Below, in pieces: positions 29,004 through 37,944 of a stretch of 64,000 bases of DNA. The first letter of the stretch is position 1, and every line of letters begins with the position of its first letter. Origin of the DNA: Solimonas terrae (GTDB lineage: Bacteria; Pseudomonadota; Gammaproteobacteria; Nevskiales; Nevskiaceae); the NCBI RefSeq assembly GCF_011067135.1, contig NZ_JAAMOW010000009.1, positions 186,001 through 250,000 of the forward strand, read 5' to 3'. The translations under genes and the position numbers were made by a program. Below the pieces are notes generated by a model, which had not been told where the DNA came from, did no database searches, and saw only the letters and a program-made list of their open reading frames with translations.

Positions 29004-30319
29004 GACCAGCGCTTGAGCCGCGCGCGCTGCACACGCCAGGCCTGCCGGTATTCGTCGAGCAGGTAGCGCCAGAACGAACCGAACACGCCGAGCTTGAAGT
29101 CCGGTGTCTTGCCGTCGGCGAGACGGAAGATCTGCAGATAGAACCAGCCTTGCTGGCCGAGCAGGTTGATCAGCTTGAGCACGAAGACCGTGCTGGTCGG
29201 CGCGAAGATGCCGGTGCCGAGCTGCATCTGCTTTTCGTAGCGCGGCATTTCGGTGATTTCGCCTGCGAGCAGGCGCTTCGGCAGATCGGGTTCACCGCAC
29301 AGTGGCCGGCCGAGGCCGACGACGTCGACGGCGCCGCTGTCGAGTGCTTCTTCGATGCCGGCGCGGGTGCGGAAGCCGCCGGTGACCATCAGCGGCATGG
29401 TCGCGATCTTGCGCACGTCGGCGGCGTAGTCGAGAAAATACGCTTCCCGCAACACAGTGCTTTCGCGCTGTGGTGCGGCGTCTTCGGTCTTGCCGGAAAA
29501 GCCGAGCAGACGCGGTTGCTCGTAGGTGCCGCCGGACAGTTCGAGCAGATCGAGCGACTCGTCGTTGAGCCATTGCACGAGCTGCAGGCAGTCGGCGTGC
29601 GTGAAACCGCCCTTGCGGAAGTCGTCGGAGTTGAGCTTCAGCGCGACCGGAAAGTCACGGCCGACGGCCTTGCGCGTGGCCCGTATCGTTTCGATCAACA
29701 TGCGCGCGCGGTTCCGCAGCGAGCCACCCCAGGCATCGCTGCGCAGGTTGGTGACCGGCGACAGGAACGAGCTGAGCAGATAGCCGTGCGCCGAATGGAT
29801 CTGCACGCCGGTGAAGCCGGTCTCGCGCGCCACCACGGCGACACGCGCATAGCGCTCGATGAAATCGAGGATTTCGTCTTCGTTCAGCGCGCGCGGCCTT
29901 GCGTAATTGCCGAGCAGCTTGAGCTGCACGGCCGACGGTGCCAGCGGCTGGCGCGTCACATACCACGGCGACTGCCGGCCCGCATGCGAGATCTGCATCC
30001 ACAGATGATTGCCGCCGACCGTGCCGGCGCGGCTCCATTCGCGCAGGCGCTGCATCGTCTCCGCATCGGTCGGCGCCGGATCGATCGCGACATTGCCGGG
30101 CCGTTCGAGCACGCGCCGATCGATCTGCACGTTGCCGGTCAGCAGCAGGCCGGCGCCACCTTCCGACCAGCGGCGATACAGGGCAGCGAGGCGAGCGGTC
30201 GGCCGCAGACCGGCGTCGGCCAGCCCTTCGGTCATCGCCGCCTTGCAGAGGCGGTTCGGCAGCCGCGTGCCACACGGCAGTTGCAGGGGCCGGGCCAGCG
30301 GATCGGGGCGATCACTCAT
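29000..30319 (-). CDS. NADH:flavin oxidoreductase, old yellow enzyme family
   Basis: 439 residues from ATG 30319. TIM-barrel features of the OYE family: RLPNRLCKAAMTEGLAD at the N-terminus, QISHAGRQSPW, the active-site HSAHGYLLSSFLSP with SDAWGGSLRNRARML, and the FMN-phosphate loop TGGFRTRAGIEEAL with VDVVGLGRPL. There is no C-terminal Fe-S or FAD domain as in 2,4-dienoyl-CoA reductase; instead about 70 residues continue with a membrane-like helix. It probably reduces activated alkenes with NAD(P)H. The substrate is unknown. Confidence 0.9.
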   Translation of the reverse strand: MSDRPDPLARPLQLPCGTRLPNRLCKAAMTEGLADAGLRPTARLAALYRRWSEGGAGLLLTGNVQIDRRVLERPGNVAIDPAPTDAETMQRLREWSRAGTVGGNHLWMQISHAGRQSPWYVTRQPLAPSAVQLKLLGNYARPRALNEDEILDFIERYARVAVVARETGFTGVQIHSAHGYLLSSFLSPVTNLRSDAWGGSLRNRARMLIETIRATRKAVGRDFPVALKLNSDDFRKGGFTHADCLQLVQWLNDESLDLLELSGGTYEQPRLLGFSGKTEDAAPQRESTVLREAYFLDYAADVRKIATMPLMVTGGFRTRAGIEEALDSGAVDVVGLGRPLCGEPDLPKRLLAGEITEMPRYEKQMQLGTGIFAPTSTVFVLKLINLLGQQGWFYLQIFRLADGKTPDFKLGVFGSFWRYLLDEYRQAWRVQRARLKRWS

Positions 30320-30330
30320 CTGCGGGCTCT

Positions 30331-30774
30331 TCAATCCAGCGGCAGGCGCGGGTGGATCGCCGCCAGCAGGCCGAGCATCAGCAGGCCGACGGCCGGGTCG
30401 AGGATCATGCCCGGCACGAAACGGAAGGCGAAGCACAGCGCGAAATCGAGCGGCAGCCAGACCAGGATCGCGGCGATCGCGGCGTCGCAGGCCCAGCGTT
30501 GGCCGCGACGCACGCCGTTGCGGACGACGAACCACAGCAGCAGCCCCCAGCTTGCGATCGTCGGACCCAGCAGTGCGCACCAGTAACGATTGCCGGCGAT
30601 ACCCGGCAGCCAGCGATCGACCGCGTGCGTGCCGACCACGAGCAGTGGCCAGGCAAGACCGGCCAGAACATGCAGCAAGGCAAGCACTTCCACGCCGCCG
30701 CAAAGCCGGTGCTCACGGGCGGCCGGCGTGAACGCGCCGCGCGGCGGCGGCGGCCAGGGGCGTGGCGCGCTCAC
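30331..30774 (-). CDS. Small four-helix membrane protein, unknown
   Basis: 147 residues from a GTG that overlaps the LysE stop codon (GTGA); the larger upstream open frame is antisense or overlaps lysE. After a Pro-rich N-terminus, about four hydrophobic helices follow (for example LLHVLAGLAWPLLVVGTHAV and ASWGLLLWFVV). No family was recognised with confidence. It sits between an exporter gene and an OYE gene on one strand, so it probably belongs to their transcript. The coupled start supports a real gene. Confidence 0.55.
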   Translation of the reverse strand: MSAPRPWPPPPRGAFTPAAREHRLCGGVEVLALLHVLAGLAWPLLVVGTHAVDRWLPGIAGNRYWCALLGPTIASWGLLLWFVVRNGVRRGQRWACDAAIAAILVWLPLDFALCFAFRFVPGMILDPAVGLLMLGLLAAIHPRLPLD

Positions 30775-31394
30775 GGACTGCGCGCCGACGTCGCCAGGCG
30801 CAGGCCGAACAGCAGGAACAGGCTGCCGGTCACACGATCCATGGCTCGCTGCAACGGCGGCTGCGCGAGCCAGCGCGACAAGGGCTGTGTCGCCACGGTC
30901 AGCAGCGCGAACCACAACAGGCCTTCGCCGGCATGGATCGCCGCGAGCAGTGTGCCGAAGCGGGCTGGATCGACGCCGGCCGGCATGAACTGCGGAAGAA
31001 AGCTCACGTAGAAGACGCCGACCTTGGGGTTGAGCAGATTGGTCAGCAGGCCGCGCATGAAGCTGCGCAGGCCCGCTTGCGGTGCCGACGGCGTCGGCGG
31101 CGCGCGGCGTGGCCGTCGCCAGAGTTGCAGGCCGAGCCACAGCAAATACGCGGCGCCAGCCATGCGCAGCACGTCGTAGGCGCTACGGGATACCGCGAGT
31201 ACCACGTCGAGTCCCGTCGAGGCCAGCACGCCCCAGACCAGGCAGCCGGCGCAGATGCCGGCACCGGCGAGCATCGCGGCATGCGCGCCCTGTCCGAGCG
31301 CCGTGCGCAGCACCAGCATCGTGTCGAGCCCGGGCATGATCGTCAGCAGCCCGGCGGCCGCGGTGAACAGCAACAGCGCCTGCGTGATCGTCAT
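30771..31394 (-). CDS. LysE/RhtB family amino-acid exporter
   Basis: 207 residues from ATG 31394; AGGGAG lies six bases upstream. Six transmembrane helices with family signatures: LLTIMPGLDTMLVLRTALGQG near the N-terminus, MAGAAYLLWLGLQLW, and GLLTNLLNPKVGVFYVSFLPQF with the NPK motif. Such inner-membrane proteins export amino acids such as homoserine, threonine or lysine. The substrate is not determinable. It overlaps the small membrane gene downstream. Confidence 0.92.
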   Translation of the reverse strand: MTITQALLLFTAAAGLLTIMPGLDTMLVLRTALGQGAHAAMLAGAGICAGCLVWGVLASTGLDVVLAVSRSAYDVLRMAGAAYLLWLGLQLWRRPRRAPPTPSAPQAGLRSFMRGLLTNLLNPKVGVFYVSFLPQFMPAGVDPARFGTLLAAIHAGEGLLWFALLTVATQPLSRWLAQPPLQRAMDRVTGSLFLLFGLRLATSARSP

Positions 31395-31410
31395 CCTCCG
31401 CTCCCTGTCC

Positions 31411-32229
31411 CTAGCGCTGGCATTGCGGACAGTAGCAGGATGCGCGCGCACCGAGCACCAATGCGCGGATTTCAGCGCCGCAGACCCGGCAGGCTTCGCC
31501 GCCGCGGCCGTAGACGAACAGCTCCTGCTGGAAGTAGCCGGAGGCGCCGTCGGCGCCGGCGAAATCGCGCAACGTGGTGCCGCCGCGTTCGACGGCTTCG
31601 GCGAGCACTTCGCGAATCTTGTCGGCGAGCCGCGTCGCTTCGGCGCGGGTCAACCTGCCGGCACGGCGCGTCGGGCGGATGCCCGCCCGGAACAGGCTCT
31701 CGGCCGCGTAGATGTTGCCGGCACCGACGACGATGTGGCCGTCCATGATGAAGTTCTTGACCGCGACCTCGCGCTTGCGCGAGCGCTTGAAGAGGTAGTC
31801 GCCGTCGAATGCCGGATCAAAGGGCTCCGGTCCCATCGTCGCCAGCAGCGGATGCGTGTTGTCGTCGCGCGGCCACCACAGCACCGCGCCGAAACGGCGC
31901 GGATCATGGAAGCGGACCAGCTTGCCGCTGTCGAGCGCGAAGTCGACATGATCGTGCTTGACCAGAGGATGCGCGGCATCGAGCACGAACATCCGCCCAC
32001 TCATGCCCAGATGCCAGATCATGCGGTCACCGCCGTCGAGCGTGACGATCAGGTATTTGCCGCGCCGCGCGATGGCGTCGATGCGGCGGCCGGCCGCGTC
32101 GCGCGCGAGCCCGGTCGGCACCGGCCAGCGCAGGCGCGGATCGCGCACCGTGACCTTGGTGATGCGCCGCCCACGCAGATGCGGCTCGAGGCCGCGGCGC
32201 ACGGTTTCGACTTCGGGAAGTTCAGGCAT
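31411..32229 (-). CDS. mutM: Formamidopyrimidine-DNA glycosylase
   Basis: 272 residues. The N-terminal PELPEVET carries the catalytic Pro1 and Glu2 after Met removal. ARRGKYLI supplies the conserved Lys of the beta-hairpin, GNIYAAE is part of the helix-two-turn-helix, and the C-terminal zinc finger is CRVC-CPQC. It excises 8-oxoguanine and formamidopyrimidines and nicks the abasic site. The 16-bp gap to LysE suggests co-transcription. Confidence 0.97.
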   Translation of the reverse strand: MPELPEVETVRRGLEPHLRGRRITKVTVRDPRLRWPVPTGLARDAAGRRIDAIARRGKYLIVTLDGGDRMIWHLGMSGRMFVLDAAHPLVKHDHVDFALDSGKLVRFHDPRRFGAVLWWPRDDNTHPLLATMGPEPFDPAFDGDYLFKRSRKREVAVKNFIMDGHIVVGAGNIYAAESLFRAGIRPTRRAGRLTRAEATRLADKIREVLAEAVERGGTTLRDFAGADGASGYFQQELFVYGRGGEACRVCGAEIRALVLGARASCYCPQCQR

Positions 32230-32258
32230 CGGCTCGTCATCGTTGGGCTGCGGAAAGG

Positions 32259-32282
32259 AAAACGGCCCGCAACAGCGGGCCG
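32259..32282 (-). terminator. Rho-independent terminator of the ABC operon
   Basis: CGGCCCGC (32263-32270), loop AACA, GCGGGCCG (32275-32282) form a perfect 8-bp stem. The four As at 32259-32262 read as a T-tract on the minus strand. It lies just after the DUF4340 stop in the direction of transcription and before mutM, so it separates the two units. Confidence 0.8.
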
Positions 32283-32324
32283 CATTATTCCACCAATGTC
32301 GGACGGGGCGATCGCCCGTGACGG

Positions 32325-33236
32325 CTATTTCTCTGCAGGCTTGGCGTCGTCAGTCTTGTGGGTCGGGGCGCTCGCCGTGTCGGGCCCGGCGTCCTCCGCC
32401 GGCTTTGGCGGCGCCAGCTTCAGCAGCGTGTCGGCGTCGGCCTTCGAGAGCGAATAGCGGATTTTCAGGTCCGGTCGGTCGATGATCAGCTGCGGCTGCT
32501 CGCTGACCAGCACCAGGTGGATGGCGCCGCCCTTGGTCGTGATGGTGATCGGCTGACCCTTGCCGCCGTCATCGGGCATCGCCGCGTTCCACATCGAACG
32601 TGCGGCGCGCCAGGCCTCGACGAACTTCGCGATCGCATCGCCGCTGGCGGCGTCCGAAGCCGGCGTCGCCGACCAGTCCTTGCCGTCGCTGCGCGAGACG
32701 CTGAGTCCCGGCACGTCGATCTTCTCGATCTCGGCGCCCGGACTGATCAGCTCCTTGGCGACCAGATTCGAATAGTCGGCGTCGACCGCCGTGGCGGACG
32801 GGTCGTCAATCAGTGCGATCGTGTCGCCGTGCCGGACGTAGCGGTGGTACTCAAGCGGCTCGGTATCACCGAAATCCAGTTTCTGATCGTTGAGCGTGAT
32901 CGTGAACTGCGGCGGATCGAGCTTGAGATCGGCGAGCTTGACGTCGGCCACCTTCAGCGTGCGCTTGGTCTCCTGCGTCGCCAGATTGACGAGCGAGGCG
33001 ACTTCGAACGGATCGGTCGGCGACTGCACCGGCTCGACCAGCTGCCATTCCGCGCCCTTCTTTTCGAGCTCGATCGTCGGCTGGTCCGGATGCGCGATGC
33101 TGATGCTGTTGACGGCATCCGCGCTGAGCGTCGTCAGCGGCGCGCCTTTCTGCTCCTTCTTCTGCGTGAACCAGACGGTTGCGGCTAGGCCGGCGACGAT
33201 CACCAGCAGGGCGAGATTGAGGTATGCGCGTTTCAT
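32325..33236 (-). CDS. DUF4340 protein, Gld-type ABC operon
   Basis: 303 residues from ATG 33236. A single N-terminal membrane anchor (LNLALLVIVAGLAATVWF) is followed by a soluble beta-rich region, where IELEKKGAEWQLVEPVQSPTDP and a repeat-like DLKLDPPQFTITLNDQKLDFG fit DUF4340. The tail is Ala/Pro/Lys-rich. It is 14 bp after the GldG-like gene. DUF4340 proteins commonly accompany GldF-GldG transporters; the role is unknown, presumably an extracytoplasmic accessory. Confidence 0.83.
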   Translation of the reverse strand: MKRAYLNLALLVIVAGLAATVWFTQKKEQKGAPLTTLSADAVNSISIAHPDQPTIELEKKGAEWQLVEPVQSPTDPFEVASLVNLATQETKRTLKVADVKLADLKLDPPQFTITLNDQKLDFGDTEPLEYHRYVRHGDTIALIDDPSATAVDADYSNLVAKELISPGAEIEKIDVPGLSVSRSDGKDWSATPASDAASGDAIAKFVEAWRAARSMWNAAMPDDGGKGQPITITTKGGAIHLVLVSEQPQLIIDRPDLKIRYSLSKADADTLLKLAPPKPAEDAGPDTASAPTHKTDDAKPAEK

Positions 33237-33250
33237 GACGATCCTCGCGA

Positions 33251-34609
33251 TCAGCGCCGGCGGCGCAGCGCCCAGCGCGTCACGCCGAAGCCGAGCAGCA
33301 GCAGCGGCAGGATCGCGATGAAGCCGGCGGCGATCGCCATCGTCGCCCAGCCTGGCAGGAACAAAGCGGTGTCCGGCGCCTTCGGGATGTCGATGTTGAG
33401 CTGCGCATCGCGGCTCGCCAGCCACTGGATGATGTTGAGGCCGAGCTGCTGGTTGCCGAGCTGGTCGAGATAGGCGTCGGACAGGAAGTCGGCATCACCG
33501 ATCAGCGCGACGCGCTGCGGGTGCGCCTTGCCTTCCTTGTCATCCGCCGCCGGCTTGTAGTCGCGCGTCAGCGTCGCACCGATCGTCAACGGACCCTTGA
33601 TGTCATTGCCGTCGAACTGCACGGTGCCGGCGTGGATGTCGCCGGTTTCCAGCCATGCGGTTTCGGTGGTCTGCAGCATCGGCTGCGCCTTCCAGTCGCC
33701 GGTCGGCGCGGTCGTCAGCGAGCGCACCAGCGGGAACAGCGTGACCATGTCGAGCCCCTGTGTCACCGGGTTCGGCGGATAGCCGATCGCGGCGAAGAAG
33801 CCCGGATGGCCGGTGCCAAGCATCTGATAGTCCGGGAAGATCGCGTAACCGTTCTGCCAGGTCACGCCGAGTTCCTTGGCCAGCGGCGCGATGCCCGGCG
33901 GATAGTCCGGATCGGCCAGCCACAGCACGTTGCCGCCGTGCGCAACGTAGTCGGTGACGATCTGCGCTTCGCCGGGCAGCAGCTGCGCCGAAGGCGAGGC
34001 GATCACCAGCACGCTGGTGTTGTCCGGGATCTTCGGCGTCTTGACGAGGTTGAGACCCTGGACCTTGAGGCCCTTGTCCTTCATCGCCTGCTCGAACTTC
34101 GTGAACGAGCTCTGCGACGGTTCGCTCAGCGAGCGTTCGCCGTGCCCTTCGAGAAACACCACCCACTGCTCGCCGCCGTAGGCGAGCCTTTGCAGCGCGG
34201 TGGTGATCGCCGGTTCGGTGGTCGCGTTCAGGGTCTCGCGGCGACCGTCATATTCGGCCACGATCTGGCCGACGTAGTTGACCTTGAAATCGCGCACCTT
34301 CTGCGGATCGGCGCTCGGGTCGACGAAGCTGATCGCGATGTTGCGCTTGACGCGCTTGTAGCGTTCGAGATCGGCCTCGACGGCGTGCCGCGTCTCGGCC
34401 CCGCTCGGTGCGAACACGTAGAACGTGATCGGATCGGGCATGGCCTTGAGCTGCTTGACGCTCGCTGCGGTCAGCGTGTTGCGATGGCCGGCAGTCCAGT
34501 CCAGATCGGTCTTGAAGCGCACCGACAGGAAGCCCAGCAGACCGATGACGACGATGATCAGCAGCGCGTTGAAGAACTGCTGCGCAAAAACCTGGTTCTT
34601 TTGTTTCAT
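33251..34609 (-). CDS. GldG-like ABC transporter auxiliary protein
   Basis: 452 residues. An N-terminal membrane helix (FFNALLIIVVIGLLGFLSV) and a C-terminal one (WATMAIAAGFIAILPLLLLGFGV) flank a large extracytoplasmic domain. Signatures include NTLTAASVKQLKAM with DPITFYVFAPS, YDGRRETLN, VVFLEGHGERS and GGNVLWLADPDYPPGIAPL, matching the ABC_transp_aux domain of GldG. In Flavobacterium, GldG works with GldA/GldF in gliding. In proteobacteria the cargo is unknown. It lies 21 bp after the permease gene. Confidence 0.88.
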   Translation of the reverse strand: MKQKNQVFAQQFFNALLIIVVIGLLGFLSVRFKTDLDWTAGHRNTLTAASVKQLKAMPDPITFYVFAPSGAETRHAVEADLERYKRVKRNIAISFVDPSADPQKVRDFKVNYVGQIVAEYDGRRETLNATTEPAITTALQRLAYGGEQWVVFLEGHGERSLSEPSQSSFTKFEQAMKDKGLKVQGLNLVKTPKIPDNTSVLVIASPSAQLLPGEAQIVTDYVAHGGNVLWLADPDYPPGIAPLAKELGVTWQNGYAIFPDYQMLGTGHPGFFAAIGYPPNPVTQGLDMVTLFPLVRSLTTAPTGDWKAQPMLQTTETAWLETGDIHAGTVQFDGNDIKGPLTIGATLTRDYKPAADDKEGKAHPQRVALIGDADFLSDAYLDQLGNQQLGLNIIQWLASRDAQLNIDIPKAPDTALFLPGWATMAIAAGFIAILPLLLLGFGVTRWALRRRR

Positions 34610-34630
34610 GGCGGGTCTGGTCTCGAGTTC

Positions 34631-35374
34631 TCAGTTGCGTTCGACGTCGAGGCGCAGCACGGTCAGCCACAGGAACAGCGCCGAGAACAGCAGGTAGTAG
34701 GCAACATCGGCGGTCGCGAACACACCGCGCCGCAGACTCTCGAAATGGTCGATCAGCGACAGGTACGAAAACACCTGGTGGAACGGCACGCTGTCGTTGT
34801 ACGCGAGGATGTTGGCGAGCCAGATCACGAGCAGCAGGCCGAAGCTGCCGACCGCGGCGATCGTCGGCTCACGTGTGCAGGACGAGACGAACAGGCCGAC
34901 CGCGCCGAACGAGGTCATCAGCAGGAACAGGCCGAGCAGGCCGGCGGCGACGCGGCCCCAATCCATGTTGGTCGACCAGGCCAGCGACAGCGGCATCAGG
35001 GCCATCAGCACCATCACCACGACGATGAAGCCGAGCACGCCGAGGAATTTGCCGAGCACGATTTCGGTCAGCGACACCGGCGCCGAGAACAGCAGGGTGA
35101 TCGCGCCGGTCTTGCGCTCCTCGGCGAACAGCCGCATCGTCATCAGCGGCATGATCAGCAGCAGCAGGATCGTCGAAAAACCGTACAGCGAACCGGCGAC
35201 GACATCGGAAACGCCGAGATCGCTGCCCTGCGCCGCATCGTTCGCGTACTGCAGCAGCAGGTTGATGAACACGAAGCCGACGATGAACTGCACGATCGCC
35301 AGGACCGCCCAGGCCAGCGGCGAGAGAAAGATGCGGCGCCATTCGACGCGCGCGATATTGAAGACATTGCTCAT
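34631..35374 (-). CDS. GldF-like ABC-2 permease
   Basis: 247 residues with six hydrophobic helices, typical of ABC2_membrane_3 permeases. The first cytoplasmic segment, FNIARVEWRRIFLSPLAWAVL, and the loop MRLFAEERKTGAITLLFSAPVS with EIVLGKFLG are the ABC-2 coupling hallmarks. Its start overlaps the ATPase stop (ATGA), so ATPase and permease are co-translated. Confidence 0.9.
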   Translation of the reverse strand: MSNVFNIARVEWRRIFLSPLAWAVLAIVQFIVGFVFINLLLQYANDAAQGSDLGVSDVVAGSLYGFSTILLLLIMPLMTMRLFAEERKTGAITLLFSAPVSLTEIVLGKFLGVLGFIVVVMVLMALMPLSLAWSTNMDWGRVAAGLLGLFLLMTSFGAVGLFVSSCTREPTIAAVGSFGLLLVIWLANILAYNDSVPFHQVFSYLSLIDHFESLRRGVFATADVAYYLLFSALFLWLTVLRLDVERN

Positions 35375-36327
35375 GCCGCGGCCCTCAGGTCACCGGAGGT
35401 CAGTTCGACGAAAATCTCTTCGAGCGTGCGCTGCTGTGCGTGCAGCTCGATGAGGCCCCAGTTGCGCTCGGCCGCAGCCGCGGCGATCGCTTCGCGCGGA
35501 TCGGCGTTCTTGCGGGTGCTGACGAGAAAGCGCCCGTCACCGAGCACGCTCGCGCCGTCGACGCCGTCGATGCCGGCCAGCTGCACCGCTTCGGGTGGAC
35601 GCCGGAAACCGCAGACGACCGAGGACTGGTTATGCGTGTTCGCGACCGGTTCGTTGTAGACCACCAGACCGCGCGCAATGATCATCACGCGATCGCAGAC
35701 GGCCTGGATTTCCGGAAGGATGTGGCTCGACAGGATCACCGTATGGGTCTTGCCGAGTTCGGCGATCAGCGAGCGGATTTCGCGAATCTGGATCGGATCG
35801 AGGCCGACCGTCGGCTCGTCGAGAATCACCACCGGCGGGCGATGGATGATCGCCTGCGCGATGCCGACGCGCTGCTGGTAGCCCTTCGACAGATTGCCGA
35901 CCAGTCGCGAGCCGACGTCGCCGAGGCCGCAATCGCGCTTCGCCGAAGCCAGCGCCGCCGCAATGTCCTTGCCGGCCATGCGATGCAGGCTCGCGCAGAA
36001 GCGCAGGTATTCGTCGACCGTCAGTTCCGGGTAGACCGGCGGCTGTTCGGGCAGATAGCCGATGTGACTCTTGGCGAGCTTCGGCTGCTCGCGCAGCGAC
36101 ACGCCCTTGATCTTCACTTCGCCGGCACTCGGCGCAAGATTGCCGGTCAGCATCTTCATCGTCGTCGACTTGCCGGCGCCGTTCGGCCCGAGCAGGCCGA
36201 CGATCTCGCCCTTGCGCAAGGTCAGATCGAGATTGTTGACGGCGACGGTCGGGCCGTAGCGTCGTATCAGGCCACGTGCTTCGATCAGCACTTCATCGGG
36301 GCTTGCGCCCATCTCTTGGTTTCCCAT
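35371..36327 (-). CDS. ABC transporter ATP-binding protein (GldA-like)
   Basis: 318 residues from ATG 36327; an in-frame ATG at 36312 is an alternative. Walker A GPNGAGKST, Q-loop GYLPEQPPVYPELT, signature NLSKGYQQRVGIAQAI (LSKGYQ instead of LSGGQ, as usual for ABC-2 exporters), Walker B VVILDEPTVGLDP and the His switch SSHIL are all present. A C-terminal extension of about 90 residues follows. It energises the permease encoded next to it. Confidence 0.93.
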   Translation of the reverse strand: MGNQEMGASPDEVLIEARGLIRRYGPTVAVNNLDLTLRKGEIVGLLGPNGAGKSTTMKMLTGNLAPSAGEVKIKGVSLREQPKLAKSHIGYLPEQPPVYPELTVDEYLRFCASLHRMAGKDIAAALASAKRDCGLGDVGSRLVGNLSKGYQQRVGIAQAIIHRPPVVILDEPTVGLDPIQIREIRSLIAELGKTHTVILSSHILPEIQAVCDRVMIIARGLVVYNEPVANTHNQSSVVCGFRRPPEAVQLAGIDGVDGASVLGDGRFLVSTRKNADPREAIAAAAAERNWGLIELHAQQRTLEEIFVELTSGDLRAAA

Positions 36328-36464
36328 GCTCTTCTCTATGCGTCCTTTGACGTTCTGGTGGAGCGGGGAGCGCGGTGCCGCAGACGCGCGCGATCTGTCG
36401 CGCAGCCCCCGGTGCCGATGCTCCTTTCCTGCGAAATCGTGCAACTGACCGCGGCAATTCCGAT

Positions 36465-37355
36465 TCAGTTCCGTCGGATTTTCTGCTGCGCGTATGGACT
36501 GGGCTGTCCGGCCGGTTGACGCCGGTAGCGCTCGTACGCCCACCAGTACTGGTCCGGCCAGCGGCGCACGATAGCCTCGATGGCGGTGTTGAGTACGGCG
36601 ACGCCACGCGTCGGATCGGCGATGCCTTCGGGTGCAGGTTGCAGATGGAAGCGATAGCCCTTGCCCAGCGGCAGGCGTTCGGCAAGGCAGAACCAGACCG
36701 GCGCACCGCTGCGTGCGGCAAGCTTGCTGACCAGTTCCGTGGTGTGCGCCGTGATGCCGAACAGCGGTGCGAACACGCCGGAGCCGGGCGGTGGATCGTG
36801 ATCGGGCAGGATGCCGATCATCTCGTTGCGCTTGAGCGCCGTCAGCAGCGCCTTCACGCCGGCGCCGGTGGTCGGCACCAGTTTCGCGCCGAGCCGCGAG
36901 CGGCCTTCCAGCATCAGCGCGTCGACCGCCCCCTTCTGCGGCTTGTACAGCGAGGTCATCGGGCCGTGCGCCGAGCAGAACAGGCCGGCCAGCTCCCAGG
37001 CACCCCAATGCGGGCACAGCCAGATCACGCCGCGACCCTGCGCACGCAGTTCGGCGATCTGCCGTGCGGCGTGCGGATCGGCGAGCCAGCGATCGAGACG
37101 TTTCCGGGACCCGAACCAGAACGCCGGTGCTTCGATCAGCGCCTTGAGCATGTGGCCGAGGCTTTGTCGCACCAGCCTGCGGCGTTCGCGCGCGCAGATC
37201 TCCGGCAGACAGTGCTGCAGATGCCAGCGCGTCAATCGCCGCGGCTTGCCTGGCAGCAGCCACAGCGGCACGCTCGCCAGGGCGGCGAGGCCGTGCAGAA
37301 TAGGCAGTGGCAGGATCGCCAGCGCAGCGAGCAGAAAACCGACCAGGGATTTCAT
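36465..37355 (-). CDS. Lipid A late acyltransferase (LpxL/LpxM family)
   Basis: 296 residues from ATG 37355. An N-terminal membrane helix precedes the LPLAT domain. The catalytic dyad lies in CPHWGAWELAG (H-x4-E), followed by LYKPQKGAVDALMLEGR, GILPDHDPPPGSGVFAPLFG and a terminal RWPDQYWWAYERYR, all typical of HtrB/LpxL. It should add a secondary acyl chain to lipid A at the inner membrane. It lies 137 bp upstream of the ABC ATPase on the same strand; the two may or may not share a promoter. Confidence 0.9.
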   Translation of the reverse strand: MKSLVGFLLAALAILPLPILHGLAALASVPLWLLPGKPRRLTRWHLQHCLPEICARERRRLVRQSLGHMLKALIEAPAFWFGSRKRLDRWLADPHAARQIAELRAQGRGVIWLCPHWGAWELAGLFCSAHGPMTSLYKPQKGAVDALMLEGRSRLGAKLVPTTGAGVKALLTALKRNEMIGILPDHDPPPGSGVFAPLFGITAHTTELVSKLAARSGAPVWFCLAERLPLGKGYRFHLQPAPEGIADPTRGVAVLNTAIEAIVRRWPDQYWWAYERYRRQPAGQPSPYAQQKIRRN

Positions 37356-37433
37356 GGCGTGCGATTGTAGAGTCCCGGCCCGAACCGTCGCGAGCGCCGT
37401 CGCGATCATCCAATCCGCCGGAAGCCATCAGCA

Positions 37434-37874
37434 ATGATCGGACTGTTGCAGCGTGTCAGCGAGGCCGAGGTGCGCATCGACGGCGAGCGCGTCGGCGCGA
37501 TCGGCGCGGGCCTGCTGGTGCTGGTTGGCGTGCAGCCGCAGGACAGCGAAGCGAGCGCCCAGCGGCTGCTCGACCGCCTGCTGACCTATCGCGTGTTCGT
37601 CGACGAGGCCGGGCGCATGAATCGCGCGCTGCGCGATACCGGCGGCGGCCTCCTGCTGGTGCCGCAGTTCACTCTGGCCGCCGACACGCGCAGCGGCACG
37701 CGCGCCGGTTTTTCGACCGCGGCGGCGCCGGCGCATGCGCACGCGCTGTTCGTCCATCTGGCCGAACGGGCGCGCGCGGCGCACGGCGACGTGGCCTGCG
37801 GCCGCTTCGGGGCCGACATGAAAGTCGCGCTGGTCAATGACGGTCCGGTGACGTTCTGGCTCGAGTCCCGCTAG
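37434..37874 (+). CDS. dtd: D-aminoacyl-tRNA deacylase
   Basis: 146 residues, standard length. The N-terminal LLQRVSEAEVRIDGE opens the fold. LVPQFTLAAD corresponds to the SQFTL active-site motif with Pro in place of Ser. The C-terminal GRFGADMKVALVNDGPVTF includes the NDGPVT signature with the cross-subunit Gly-cisPro equivalent. It hydrolyses D-aminoacyl-tRNAs and mischarged Gly-tRNA. It is divergent from the lipid A acyltransferase. Confidence 0.94.
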   Translation: MIGLLQRVSEAEVRIDGERVGAIGAGLLVLVGVQPQDSEASAQRLLDRLLTYRVFVDEAGRMNRALRDTGGGLLLVPQFTLAADTRSGTRAGFSTAAAPAHAHALFVHLAERARAAHGDVACGRFGADMKVALVNDGPVTFWLESR

Positions 37875-37944
37875 GGCGAGACTTCGGCCGCGGCCTTCAG
37901 TAAGCTCGCGCCATCCCCCGTGAATGCCAAGGAAAGTCTGCGCC

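Noticed and set aside
33521-35659. A 712-codon plus-strand frame
   Set aside because: It lies antisense to the GldG-like, permease and ATPase genes, which have clear motifs; its His/Arg/Gln-rich translation is a shadow.
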